Below, in pieces: positions 17,841-29,081 of a stretch of 64,000 nucleotides of DNA (positions are counted from its first letter, which is position 1; every line of letters begins with the position of its first letter). The position numbers and the translations under genes are program-made. The DNA is from CADEED01 sp963711635 (GTDB lineage Bacteria > Pseudomonadota > Gammaproteobacteria > Steroidobacterales > Steroidobacteraceae). The DNA is taken from the NCBI GenBank assembly GCA_963711635.1, contig CAVQEZ010000005.1, positions 984,278-1,048,277 on the forward strand, written 5' to 3'. The notes below the pieces were generated by a model. It saw nothing but the letters and a program-made list of their open reading frames with translations. It ran no database searches and was not told the DNA's origin.

Positions 17841-18620
17841 ATGCACCGACAAGCAATCGGGATCGATATCGGCGGTTCATCCATCAAGGCGGCTATTGTC
17901 GACTTGAGCAAGGGATGCCTCGTGGGCGAACGCCGCTCAGTACCCTCGCCCGCCATGTCCGCGGTCAGCGAGATGATGCATGCCATGGTGGAGGCCGTGC
18001 CCGACGGCACCGAAAACCTCCCGGCCGGCGTGACTTTTCCCGGTGTCGTCGTGGCGGGCACCGTGTACACCGCCGCCAATGTCGCCAAGAGCTGGATCGG
18101 GCAACCGCTGTCCGAGCCCGCCGCCATGAAACTCAAACGCAAGGTCGTGGCCATCAATGACGCCGATGCCGCCGGACTGGCCGAGGTTCATTTCGGCGCC
18201 GCGCGCGACGTGATGGGCACGGTGCTGGTGTTGAGCCTGGGTACCGGCATCGGCAGCGCACTGTTCGTCGATGGCAAGCTGGTGCCTAACACCGAGTTCG
18301 GTCATCTCGAGTTCGACGGCATGGAGGCCGAGGCGCGCGCCTCCGGGCGCGCGCGCATGGAGCGCAAGCTCGACTGGGATGCCTACGTGACCGAGCTCAA
18401 CTACGTGCTGAACCGCATGCACGGGCTGATCTGGCCGGACCTCATCGTGCTGTGCGGCGGCATCACCGCCGATCATCCGCACCTGTGCGAGGACCTGAAG
18501 GTTCCCACCAAGATCAAGCTGGGCGCACTGCGCGCCGACGCCGGCATCGTCGGCGCGGCCTTCGCGACCACGCTCGCGCAAGGCGTGTGGATCAAGCCGG
18601 CCAAGGTCGCCGGCGAGTAG
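17841..18620 (+). CDS. ppgK: polyphosphate glucokinase
   Basis: A 259-residue ROK-type kinase that phosphorylates glucose using polyphosphate or ATP. The phosphate-binding loop GIDIGGSSIKAAIVD begins at residue 7, the catalytic region INDADAAGLAEVHFGA is near 109, and LSLGTGIGSALFVDG with PNTEFGHLEF near 130-160 matches the PpgK subfamily, not ordinary ROK glucokinases, which carry a CxCGxxGC zinc motif that is absent here. Divergent from glgP, it would trap glucose produced by malQ and debranching as glucose-6-phosphate. Expression probably follows the glycogen operon. Confidence 0.9.
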   Translation: MHRQAIGIDIGGSSIKAAIVDLSKGCLVGERRSVPSPAMSAVSEMMHAMVEAVPDGTENLPAGVTFPGVVVAGTVYTAANVAKSWIGQPLSEPAAMKLKRKVVAINDADAAGLAEVHFGAARDVMGTVLVLSLGTGIGSALFVDGKLVPNTEFGHLEFDGMEAEARASGRARMERKLDWDAYVTELNYVLNRMHGLIWPDLIVLCGGITADHPHLCEDLKVPTKIKLGALRADAGIVGAAFATTLAQGVWIKPAKVAGE

Positions 18621-18624
18621 ACCC

Positions 18625-20664
18625 TTACTTCGGCCGGCCGGAAAATCCGGCCGCGCTCCGCAACGCATCCGCGTCGAGTAGTTTGCCGTCGAGCATGATC
18701 ACGCGCGTCTGGCGCAGGTCGCCGATGCGCTTCGACGGATCGCCCTCGACCAGCACCAGGTCCGCGGTCTTGCCCACCGCGATCGAGCCGGTCTGCTTGT
18801 CCATGCCGACCAGCCTGGCCGGCACGATGGTGGCGGCGGCAATGGCCTCCGCCGGCGTGAAGCCCGCCTGCTGGTAGATCTCGAGCTCGTGGATGATCTC
18901 GATGCCCGCGCCGTCGGTGCCCGCCACGATGGGCACGCCGGCCTTGTGCATCATGCCGAGCAGCTCGACCATCTTCGCCCAGCTCCTGCGATAGTCGGCA
19001 CGCGTCAGATCCTTCGGCACGGCGAAACCGCCGCTGCGGAAACCGCGCTCGGTGGTCGGCGGCAAGGTGCCGACGAACGGCGCGTATGACGGCGACAGAT
19101 CGCCGTTCTCGGGATAGTAGAGCCCTTCGAACGCGACCATGGTCGGGTCGCTGTAGATGCCCTTCTGCGCCATGGTCGCGATGATCTGCTGGACGCCGGC
19201 GTTGGTCTTGAGATCGAGATCCTTCGCGTAACGCCCCGGCCCTTCGAATCGCATGATGCCGTTCGACGCCTTGATCACGTCATCGGGCATCGCCTGCATG
19301 ATGATCCAGTTGATGTGCGTGATCTCGTCGTAACCGGCGTCGATGGCGGCGAGCGGACGCATGCCCTGCGGAATGTGGCCGTGCACGTGCAGACCCTGCT
19401 TGTGCGCCTCGCCCGCGGCCGCCGGCAACCACGCCGGATTCAACGTGCCGTAGAACTTCACGCCCGTGAAGCCATTGGCCTTGGCCTTGTCGACCAGCGC
19501 CACCGCCTCCGCTTCGCTGGTCGCGACATTCGCCACCTGCGCCGTGTTAGGACCCTTGCCGTCGATGAGCGACGAGGGATACACATGCGGCATCAGCAGC
19601 TCGCCCCTGGCGACGCGCTCGCGTCGCGAGATGGTGAGCGAGTCGTCATTGCCCGGGTCGCGCAGCGACGTCACACCCATCGAAAGTTCCTGGATGCCGG
19701 TGAAGTCGTCGGCCACGTGCATGTGGCAGTCCCACAGGCCGGGCAGCAGCGTCTTGCCCTTGCCGTCGATGAGCTTCACGTTCGAGGCCAGGCGCATGGT
19801 CGCCGACGCACCCACCGCCGTGATCTTGCCCTGGTCGACGAGCACGGTCTGATCCGGCAGGAATTTCTTCGCGTCCGCATCGAAAACCTGCACGTTCGTG
19901 AAGGCCACCGGTGTGGTCGGCGTGCTGACCAGCGACTTCGCGAGTGCCGGCCCGCGCGCCGCCATCGCGATCGATTGCGCCTCGTTGAGGCGCACGTGCT
20001 CCGTCGCATATTGCTCCGGCAACCACGACAGGAAGAACACGAAGCCAAAGAACCTGCCCTTGGCGTCCGCCCAGATCGGAATGGGCGAAGTGCCCACACC
20101 CGTGATCGCCCAGGCCGTCACCGTCTGCTTGTTCGCGCCGCTACCTACTTCGAGAGTGGTCAGCTTCTCGGCGCGGGCCTGCCCACCCGGCAGCAACTTC
20201 ATCGTGTGATCCGGGCTCGCGAGAACGCGTTCCAGGAACCAGGCGGTGTTGTCGATGGGTCCACCCTGCGTCGAATAGAAAGCCGGCGTCGCATAGGCCG
20301 CGCTGCCCGCGTCCACCTGGCTTTTCCAGGTCGCCTTGCCCTGCGCGACGTTGAAGGACTCCGCCGCGTCACCCGTGGGCGAGAAGCCGCGGACCTGCAG
20401 CTGTGCCGGCATGCCGTCCTTGCCGGGCTTTCCGGCCGAATCGAACTCGAACACCTGGCCGCGCAGGATCCAGCTCTCGCGCGCCATGCGCGTGCCGTCC
20501 GCCGTCGTCCACAGCCACGAGTCACCGTGTTTGCTGCCCGTGGACTGGATGACGTAATGCGTCGCCGTCGCCGGCGGCTTGGCCAGCTCCGCGACCGGGA
20601 CCTGCGCGGCTGCCATCGAGCTCAGCGCCACGCTCATCACGCCTGCCAGGAATTTTCGAATCAC
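18625..20664 (-). CDS. exported amidohydrolase-family protein
   Basis: A 679-residue secreted protein. Start GTG 20664 has a GGGAG Shine-Dalgarno nearby and gives a signal peptide VIRKFLAGVMSVALSSMAAA. Residues ~20-270 form an unassigned N-terminal domain; residues ~285-665 are an imidazolonepropionase-like amidohydrolase domain with LLPGLWDCHMHV (HxH metal ligands), a central KFYG strand, HVHGHIP, ITHINW and VAGTDGAG (metal-binding Asp). Such proteins are periplasmic metal-dependent hydrolases of cyclic amides or dipeptides; substrate is unknown. It ends 4 bases from the stop of ppgK, tail to tail. Confidence 0.85.
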   Translation of the reverse strand: MIRKFLAGVMSVALSSMAAAQVPVAELAKPPATATHYVIQSTGSKHGDSWLWTTADGTRMARESWILRGQVFEFDSAGKPGKDGMPAQLQVRGFSPTGDAAESFNVAQGKATWKSQVDAGSAAYATPAFYSTQGGPIDNTAWFLERVLASPDHTMKLLPGGQARAEKLTTLEVGSGANKQTVTAWAITGVGTSPIPIWADAKGRFFGFVFFLSWLPEQYATEHVRLNEAQSIAMAARGPALAKSLVSTPTTPVAFTNVQVFDADAKKFLPDQTVLVDQGKITAVGASATMRLASNVKLIDGKGKTLLPGLWDCHMHVADDFTGIQELSMGVTSLRDPGNDDSLTISRRERVARGELLMPHVYPSSLIDGKGPNTAQVANVATSEAEAVALVDKAKANGFTGVKFYGTLNPAWLPAAAGEAHKQGLHVHGHIPQGMRPLAAIDAGYDEITHINWIIMQAMPDDVIKASNGIMRFEGPGRYAKDLDLKTNAGVQQIIATMAQKGIYSDPTMVAFEGLYYPENGDLSPSYAPFVGTLPPTTERGFRSGGFAVPKDLTRADYRRSWAKMVELLGMMHKAGVPIVAGTDGAGIEIIHELEIYQQAGFTPAEAIAAATIVPARLVGMDKQTGSIAVGKTADLVLVEGDPSKRIGDLRQTRVIMLDGKLLDADALRSAAGFSGRPK
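18635..18653. terminator. 8-bp perfect hairpin at convergent ends of ppgK and amidohydrolase
   Basis: CGGCCGGA / TCCGGCCG with a 3-base AAA loop lies inside the last codons of the amidohydrolase gene, 15 bases after the ppgK stop. It lacks a T-run. It may stop read-through from ppgK, but part of it is simply coding sequence (the SGRP tail). Confidence 0.35.
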
Positions 20665-20871
20665 GGTGATCTCCCAGAAATCGGTTGTCGCGAGGATATG
20701 CGCTTCGATCGGCCGTTTCACGCCCGGCCGCCGCGGCGCGGCGCGCGTTTGACTCGGCTCGCCGGGAAAGCGGGAGTTGCCCCACTTTCCGCCACAATTG
20801 CCGCACGCCATCGACAACTTCCGGCCTTGTACTGAGCTTGCCTCGCTCACCCCTTCCCCGCCGGAGTTTTC

Positions 20872-23800
20872 ATGATTCGCAAGTTGCTCGCTGCCTTCAC
20901 GGCCTCGGCGGTGTTTCTCACCGCGAGCTGCACGGATGGCACCATCAAAACCAGCGCGCGCACCAGCCGCCCGGATCCTTCGTGGGTCACGGCCGTCAGC
21001 CTGCACAGCAATGGCGCCATCTCGCGTCACTCGCCGATTCGCGTGCTGTTCACCAACGACGTCATCGCCGACGCGAACGCGTCGGTGCCGACGCCTCGGC
21101 GCAACATCCGCATCCACCCCGCGGTGAAGTCGCGCGCCGTGTTCGCGAGCCGGCGCGAAATCGTGCTGCGGCCCGAAACCGAGTTCACGCCCGGGACGCC
21201 TATCGCATCGAAGTGCTGGCCCCGGGGTCTGACCGGCGTGGCTGCCGCCGCCAAGCCCTTCGAATTCCTAGTGACCACGCTGGGCGTGAACTTCGACGTG
21301 CGCACGGACGGCCTCGACGTCGAGCACCAGCGCAACGAGTTGATGACGCTCCGCGGCGGGGTCATGACCGCCGACTCCGAAAAACGCGAGCTGGTCGAGA
21401 AGATCCTGCGCGGCGACGCTGGATGGCAAACCGGTTGCGGTCGAGCTGGCAGGGCGGCGAGCGCGACTACGACTTCGCCATCCGCGACATCGCGAGGAAG
21501 AAAGTGGAGCAGGAGCTGATCGTTTCCTGGGATGGCGCGCCGCTCGGCCTCCAGACCACCGGCTCGAAGTCCTGGCGCATCCCGGCGCTGGACGAGTTCG
21601 CCGTGACGCAGACGCAGGCCGTCGAAGTCAACGACCAGCGCCAGATCCAGGTGCAGCTTCTCCGACGCGCTCGATGCACGCCAGGATCTGAAGGGCCTGG
21701 TCCGGCTTTCAAAGGGCGAATTCACCACCAGCATCGATCGCAACCTGCTCACGCTGTACGTGAACCAGGATCTGAACGGCGAAGTCACGCTGACGCTCGA
21801 GCCCGGGATCCGCAGCCGCTCCGGCCAGCCGCTGATCGGCGAACGCGAGTTCAAGCTCGAATTCCCGAACACCAAGCCGCAGGTGCGTTTCATCGGCCGC
21901 GGCGTGATCCTGCCCGATGCGCAGACACTGTCCGTTCCGTTCGAGGCGGTGAGCGCGCGTGCCGTGCGCGTGACCGCGCTGCAGGTTTTCGAGACCAACA
22001 TTCCGCAGTTCCTGCAGGTGAACTGCGCTCGGCGGCACGCGCGAGCTCGGCCGCGTGGGCCGCGTGTTGTGGCGCAAGACCATCCCGCTCGCCTCGCCCG
22101 TACCCGGCACGCTGGACGCGTTACGACCTCGACGTCACCGAGCTCATGCGCAAACACCCCGGCGGCCTCTTCCAGCTGAGCTTGTCGCTGACGCCGGAGG
22201 ACGCGCTCTACGACTGCCCGGGAGGTGCCACGGAAACCTCGAGCGTGGACGAGTCCGAGCTCAACAACCAGGAGACGGCGAGCAAGGCCCGCTATCAATC
22301 TGGGACTACTGAGGAAGAGTACTACGAGTACGGCGACGTGCAACTGGAACGAGCGCGACGATCCCTGCAAGCCGGCTTACTACCGCTACGGCCAGAACAT
22401 CCGCGCACAGCGCAACCTGCTGGCGTCGAACATCGGCCTGATCGCCAAGCGCGGCGCGCGCGGCAAACTACTCGCCGTCGCCACGGCGCTGGACTCGGCG
22501 AAGCCGCTGGCGGGCGTGAAGATCAACGCGATCAACTACCAGAACCAGGTCCTCGCCAGCGGCAGCACCCATGCCGACGGCATGCTGGAGCTGGACGTGC
22601 GCAGGCCAGCCCTTCGCGCTGATCGCCGAGCAGGATGGCCGCAAGGGCTATCTGCGCGTGGCGCCGGCCGTGGCGCTGCCCGTGAGCCACTTCGACGTCG
22701 GTGGCGAAACCGTCGTCGCTCGGCCTCAAGGGCTATCTCTACGGCGACCGCGGCGTCTGGCGACCCGGCGATTCCATCTACCTGACGTTCGCGCTCGAGG
22801 ACAAGACCCAGACGCTGCCGCGCGAACCACCCGGTCACGCTCGAGCTGCGCAATCCGCGCGGCCAGCTCGTCCAGACGCTGACGAACTCCACGACCCGTG
22901 GGCCAGTTCTACGCCTTCGAGCTGAAGACCGCGGCCGACGCGCCCACGGGCAACTGGAACGCCACCGCGCATCGTCGGCGGCGCCACTTTTCAGCAAGTC
23001 GCTGAAGGTCGAAACGGTGATGCCGAACCGGCTCAAGATCGAGCTCGGACCTCGGCGACAAGCCGGTCATCGAAAGCTCGCCGTTGAAAGGCATGCGTGA
23101 GCTCCGCAGTGGCTCTCGGGCGCCACGGCCGCCGGCCTGCGCGCCAACATCGAAGTGCGACTTGACGCCCACCGCCACCGCGTTCACGCGACACGCCGAT
23201 TTCATGTTCGACGATCCGGCGCGCACCTTCAACGGCGCGCCCGATCACGGTGTTCGACGGCACGCTCGACGCCGACGGCAAGGCCTCATTCGAAAAGGAC
23301 CTCGACCTGCCGCGCGACGTGCCGGGCATGCTGAATGCCACGTTCATCACGCGCGTGTTCGAGCGCGGCGGCGCCTTCAGCATCAACAGCGAGACGCGCA
23401 CGGTGGCGGCGTTCGATCGCTACGTGGGCCTGAAGCTGCCCAAGGGCGATGCGGCGCGCGACATGTTGCTCACCGACACCAGGCACACGGTGGAATTCGC
23501 CAGCGTCGACGTCGAGGGCGCAGCCGGTGTCCATCCCGCGCCTGCAGGTCTCGCTCTACAAGGTGCAGTGGCGCTGGTGGTGGGACCAGAGCGGCGATTC
23601 GCTGGCGCAATACGCGCAGAGCGAGAGCACCGGCCTCATCCAGAAGCAGGTGATCTCGACCAGCGACGGCCGCGGCCAGATGGAGCTTCGAGATCAAGTA
23701 TCCCGAGTGGGGCCGCTACCTCGTGCGCGCCTGCGATCTCGACGGCGGACATTGCACGGGCCGCGTGTTCTACATCGACTGGCCGAGCTGGGCCGGCGCG

Positions 23801-26604
23801 CACGCGCGAGCAGTCCGGCCCGGCGGCGAACGTCCTCACGCTCACTTCGGACAAGCAGGAATACAAGGTCGGCGAGACGGCGGTGGTGCAGCTGCCCGAG
23901 GCCTCGCAGGGCCGCGCGTTGCTCACGCTCGAGAACGGCAGCGCCGATCCTCGAGCAGCGCTGGCTCGAGGCGCAGCCGGGCGCGAACCGCGTGACAGAT
24001 CCCGATCACCGCGGACATGGCGCCGGTGCGTGTACGTCGCCGTGACCATGGTGCAGCCGCATGCCGGCAAGACCAACGACCGGCCGATCCGGCTCTATGG
24101 CGTGATCCCGCTCAAGGTGACCGACCCGCAGACGCAAGCTCGCGCCCGTGGTCGCCACGGCCGCCGAATGGGCGCCGCAGTCGAAGGCGTCGCTCACGGT
24201 CAGCGAAACCTCGGGCCGCGCGATGGACTACACCATCGCCGTGGTCGACGAAGGGTTGTTAGGCCTCACGAACTTCAAGACACCCGAACCTGCACGCGGA
24301 GTTCTACAAGCGCGAGGCGCTCGGCGTCTCGACCTGGGACCTGTTCGACGAAGTCGCCGGCGCCTACGGCGGCCAGCTCGATCGCCTGCTCGCGCTCGGC
24401 GGCTCGCGACGCGGGCTCGGCCGACCAACCCCGACGAAGGCAAGTCGCGCTTCCCGCCGGTGGTGAAGTTCCTCGGGCCGTTCTCGCTCAAGGCCGGCGA
24501 GAAGAAAGCGCACAGCGTGGAGCTGCCGCAGTACGTGGGCGCGGTGCGCGTCATGGTGGTGGCGGGCAACGGCGGCGCCTATGGCTCCGCGGACAAGTCC
24601 GTGTTCGTGCGCCAGGCGCTGATGATCCTGCCGACCTTGCCGCGCGTCATCGGCCCGGCCGAGCAGTTCTCGCTGCCGGTGTCGGTGTTCACGAGCGAGG
24701 CGTCCATCAAGGACGTGAAGCTCGAGGTGCAGACGGATCCGCGCTTCGCGCGCGGTGGGTGACGCCGTCGGCCACGCTCACGTTCACGAAGCCCGAGGAG
24801 AAGCTCGGCTTCCTGACGCTGAAATCCGGCAGCGCTGCTCGGCAAGGGCAAGATCCGCGTGATCGCCACCAGCGGCAAGTACCGCGCGGTGAGCGACGTG
24901 TGGCTCGAGGTGCGCACGCCGAACGTGCCGATCATCGCGCTTCCAGCGCGCGAACCTTGCGCCCGGCGAGAGCTGGAAGTACCACGCTGCCGGCTTCGGC
25001 CTCGCGGGCACGCAGATGGCGCACGCTCGAAGTCTCGGCGCTGCCGCCGGTGAACCTCGACGCGGCGCCTGGATTATCTCGTCCACTATCCGCACGGCTG
25101 CCTCGAGCAGACGACGTCGAGCGTGTTCCCGCAGCTCTATCTACCGGCGCTGATCAGGATGGACCAGAACCGGCGGCTGGAGATCGAGAACAACATCCGC
25201 GCGGGCCTCGCGCGGCTGCGCAGCCTGCAGCACCCGAGCGGCGGCTTCGCCTACTGGCCGGGCGTCTGGAACACGGACCCGAACCACGACTGGCGCAGCG
25301 ACTGGGGCACGACCTACGCGGGCCACTTCTTCCTCGAGGCCGAGAAGGCCGGCTACACGCTGCCCGGCGACATGAAGGCGGCGTGGCTGCGCTACCAGAA
25401 AGCGCCGCGCAGCAGTGGAGCCCGAACTAGCGGCGACGTGCCACCGGAGTACGAGCTACAGCGGCAGGACCTGGCTCGAGGCCGGTCGCGTTATGCGCAG
25501 GCGTATCGCCTGTACACGCTGGCGCTGGCGGGGCGCCGGAGATCGGCGCGATGAACCGGCTGCGCGAAACGGAGCTCGATGCGCTGGGCGAACGCTGGAT
25601 GCTGGCCTCCGCCTATAAGCTCGCGGGCAAGCCCGAAGTGGCGCAGGTCGCTGGCCGACAACGGCGGCAGCGTGCAGGCGTTCGTGTTCACCGACGCGAA
25701 TCCGTACACCTTCGGCTCGCTGCTGCGCGACCGCGCGGTGGTGCTGCATGGGCATGACACTGCTGGGCCGCGACGCCGAGACGGGCGCCGCTGCTCGACG
25801 ACATCGCGGCGCAGCTGTCGAGTGGCGAGTGGTACAGCACGCAGTCGGTGGCGTTCGCGCTGGTGGCGGTGGCGCAGAACACGGGCACGAAGCCGTTCAA
25901 GGGCTTCAGCTTCGACTATGCACGGCGCAGGCAGCAGGCGCAAGCCGCAGACGGTCAAGGGCGAGTCGCCGGTGGCGAAGCTCGAACTACCGCCGCCGCC
26001 CGCGGCCGGGAATGCCGCTGGCGGTGAAGAACACCTCGGATCGCAAGCTGTATCGTGACCGCCGCGGTGCGCGCCACGCCCGCGAGCGGCGAGGAAGACG
26101 TCGTCCGCCAACGGCCTTGTCCATCGAGATCGCCTACAGGACGCCGACGGCAAGCCCGTGGACGTGCGCAAGCTGGCGCAGGGCAGCGACCTGCATCGCG
26201 CAGATCGCGCTGAAGAACACCGGCAAGCGGCCGCTCGACAACCTCGCGCTGACGCAGCTCGTGCCGGCGGGCTGGGAGATCCGCAACGATCGCCTGGAGG
26301 ACGTGGCGACCGAGGGCGAACGCACGCTGGACGCGCCGCAGCGTGCAGCGCTTCTGGTGGGTGCCGGCGCCGTGGCGCAACCAGTCGATGCGCACGGCCG
26401 AGTACACCGACATCCGCGACGACCGCGTGCAGCGCTACTTCAGCCTGGCGGCCGGAGGAGTCCATCTTCTTCGAGACGCGGCTGAACGCGGCCTACCTCG
26501 GGCGGTTCTATCTGCCGGGCGCGGGCATCGAGGCCATGTACGACGCCAAGCAGCACGCGCGGCAGAAGGGCCAGTGGGTCGAAGTGGTGCCGGCGGGCAA
26601 ATGA
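20872..26604 (+). CDS. bacterial alpha-2-macroglobulin with CLEQ thioester (many frame breaks)
   Basis: Joining short frames gives a ~1890-residue YfhM-type alpha-2-macroglobulin, a periplasmic protease trap. It starts at ATG 20872 (MIRKLLAAFTASAVF, lipobox-like LTASC at residue ~19), so it is probably a lipoprotein. Recognisable parts: YLYGDRGVWRPGDSIYLTF (MG domain, ~22741), WWDQSG and EIKYPEWGRY (~23580-23715), TPNLHAEFYKREALG (~24283), the thioester YPHGCLEQTTSS with CLEQ at 25099-25110, then the alpha-helical thioester domain to ~25560 and a receptor-like C-terminus ending WVEVVPAGK. At least 30 single-base frame changes are needed, nearly all +1. The ATG of pbpC overlaps the stop (ATGA). 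The same gene pair is known in many Proteobacteria. Confidence 0.85.
25099..25110 (+). other. thioester motif CLEQ of the alpha-2-macroglobulin
   Basis: TGC CTC GAG CAG encodes Cys-Leu-Glu-Gln in the context YPHG-CLEQ-TTSS. In the family the Cys and Gln side chains form the internal thioester that covalently captures proteases, so this copy is of the active, thioester-containing class. Confidence 0.85.
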
Positions 26605-29081
26605 TGATCGGCGCCGCGCTGCACGTGCATGGCGCAGTGCGCTGGCGGCAGGTGCGCCGCGCGTGCGCCGGCGCCTGCTGCGCGACGCTGCCGTGCGTGA
26701 TCGCCGGCGCGGTGGTGTGGTGGCGCATGCTGCCCGAGCCGCTTGTTCGCGACGCCGCGTTCGTACGTGCTCGAGGCGCGCGACGGCACGCTGCTGTCGC
26801 GCGCGCATCGCCGCGCGATGGGCAATGGCGGTTTCCCGCCGCCGGCGCAAGTGCCCGACGAAATTCCGGCGCGCGCTGCTCGTGTACGAGGACAAGCGGT
26901 TCGAGCAGCACCTGGGCGTGGATCCGCTGGCGATCGCGCGCGCGATGAGCTGAACGTCGCGACGGGCGCGTCGTGAGCGGTGGCAGCACGCTGACGATGC
27001 AGCTGGCGCGCGCTCGCGCGAAGGACCGCGAGGGCCGCAGCGTATCTGCGAGAAGCTCGGCGAGATGCTGCTGGCGCTGCGGCTCGAGTGCACTTACGAC
27101 AAGGACGAGCTGCTGGCGCTGTATGCCGGCGAACGCGCCGTTCGGCGGAAACGTGGTGGGGCTGGAGGCCGCGTCGTGGCGATATTTCGGACGCGGGCCG
27201 CAGCGATCTGTCCTGGGCCGAGGCCGCGACGCTCGCGGTGCTGCCCAACAATCCCTCGCTGGTGCACGTCTCGCGCAATCGCGAGCGGCTGCGGCCAAGC
27301 GCGATCAGCTGCTGCAGCCGGCTGCGGATGCCGGCGACCTGACGGCGCTGGACCTCGACCTGGCGCTGGCCGAGCCGCTGGTCGCCGAGCCGCACGAGCT
27401 GCCGGATCTCGCGCCGCACCTGCTCGAGACGCTGCGCGCTGCAGTATCCCGGCGCGGCACCGGCTGCGCACCACGCTCGATGCGCGGCTGCAGGCGAACG
27501 CGGCACGCGCAGCTCGAACGAGCACTCGGCGATGCTGGCGCGCCAGCAGGTCAACAACGCCGCGGCGATCGTCATCGACAACCAGACGCTTCGAAGTGCT
27601 CGCCTACGTCGGCAATGCAAATGGGGACATTCCTGTTTCCTAGAAAAAGGGGACAGCTCAAGGAGCCTCGTCCCCTTCCCGAACGGGCATGCGCCGTCGA
27701 CATCATCCGCCGGCCGCGCAGCACCGGCAGCATCCTCAAGCCGCTGCTCTACGCCGCCATGCTCGAGGACGGCTCGCTCACGCCGCGCATGCTGCTGCCC
27801 GACGTTCCGACGCACTACGAAGGATTCTCGCCCGAAAACTTCGACCGGCAGTATCGCGGCGCCGTGCGCGCCGACGAAGCGCTGGCGCACTCGCTCAACG
27901 TGCCCGCGGTGCGCATGCTCAAGACCTACGGCGTGGCGCGCTTCGCCGACCTGCTGCGCGACGCGGGCATGACGCACGCTGACGCGTCCCGCCGACGACT
28001 ACGGCCTCACGCTGATCCTGGGCGGCGCCGAAGGCAATCTCTGGGACATCGCCGCGCATGTACGCGAGCCTGGCCGCGATCGCGCGCGCCGGCGCCGCCG
28101 ACACGCGCGCCGCGCTTCCGCGAGCCCAGCGCGCTGCTCCCGGTGCGCCGGGTCCGGCGCCGCGGCGACACGCCCATCAGCACCGGCAGCGCCTGGCTCA
28201 CGCTCGATGCCTTGCTCGAGGTGCCGCGTCCCGGCGAGGAAGGCGCACTGGCGCAGCTTCGCGTCAGCCGCGCGCATCGCCTGGAAAACCGGCACGAGCT
28301 TCGGCCTGCGCGACGGCTGGGCCGTGGGCACGCACCTCGCGCTACACGGTCGGCGTGTGGGTCGGCAATGCGAGTGGCGAAGGCCGCCCGGGCCTCACCG
28401 GTTCCGACCATGGCCGCGCCCCTGATGTTCGGACTGTTCAACGGTCTGCCGCGCGAGCGCCTGGTTCGACCTGCCCGACGCACGCGCTGCGCGCGATCGA
28501 GTCTGCGCCAACGACGGCTACCTGCGCTGCCGCGGATTGCGAAACCACGAGCGCGCTGGGTACCGAAGCGACAGCCACTTCGACTGCGCTCTCGCCTCAC
28601 AACCTGCGCGTGCATCTCGACTGCCGGCGCGGCGCGCGTGCGACGGCGATTGCGAATCGCCCGGCCGCATGCGCACGCCAGCTGGTTCGTGCTGCCGCCG
28701 GCGCAGGAGTTCTACTACCGCCGCGTGCACGCGGAATACCGCCCGCTGCCGCGCGTGCGCGCCAGGATTGTCCGGCCGCAGCGCGACGCGGCCGCGCGGC
28801 GCTCGCGCTGCTCTATCCCGAGCCCAACGCGCGCGTCCTGATCCCGCGCGAGCTCGACGGCAAGCGCGGCCGCACGGTTTTCGAGGCCGTCGCGCGCCGC
28901 CGCGGATGCCACGCTCTACTGGCATCTCGATGGCCAATACCTGGGAGAAACGCACACTTTTCACCAGCAGTCGTTGGACATCGACCCCGGCGAGCACATA
29001 CTGACCCTCGTCGATGACGAGGGTGAACGCGTCGCGCGACGCTTCCAGGTCCTCGCCACACGAAGATCAGTCGAGGGTGCC
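26601..29081 (+). CDS. pbpC: penicillin-binding protein 1C (many frame breaks)
   Basis: Bifunctional peptidoglycan synthase, reconstructed across many frame changes. A membrane anchor near residues 20-45 is followed by the glycosyltransferase domain with YEDKRFEQHLGVDPLA (catalytic Glu) and GGSTLTMQLAR, then the transpeptidase domain with PRSTGSILKPLLYAAM (SxxK), HSLNVPAVR (SxN) and AWKTGTSFGLRD (KTG), and a C-terminal BiPBP_C domain ending DIDPGEHILTLVDDEGERV. A repeat copy (27619-27677) sits in the loop between VLAYVGNA and VDIIR. It overlaps the A2M stop by ATGA. The exact end is uncertain: the last frame runs without a stop into the next gene. Confidence 0.82.
27619..27677. repeat. interspersed palindromic repeat inside pbpC
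   Basis: The stretch begins AAATGGGGACATTCCTG and contains TTTCCTAGAAAAAGGGGAC, then an imperfect GGGGAC...CTCGTCCCC arm pair. It closely matches the repeat at 45035-45072 (same AATGGGGACATTCCTG start and CTAG-AAA-GGGGAC core). It interrupts pbpC in a loop between conserved blocks. One frame through it is open; another carries TAG. Confidence 0.75.

Noticed and set aside
20872..29080. A2M and pbpC as true pseudogenes
   Set aside because: Protein conservation is uninterrupted between frame changes and catalytic motifs are perfect, which does not fit decay; consensus error is more likely.
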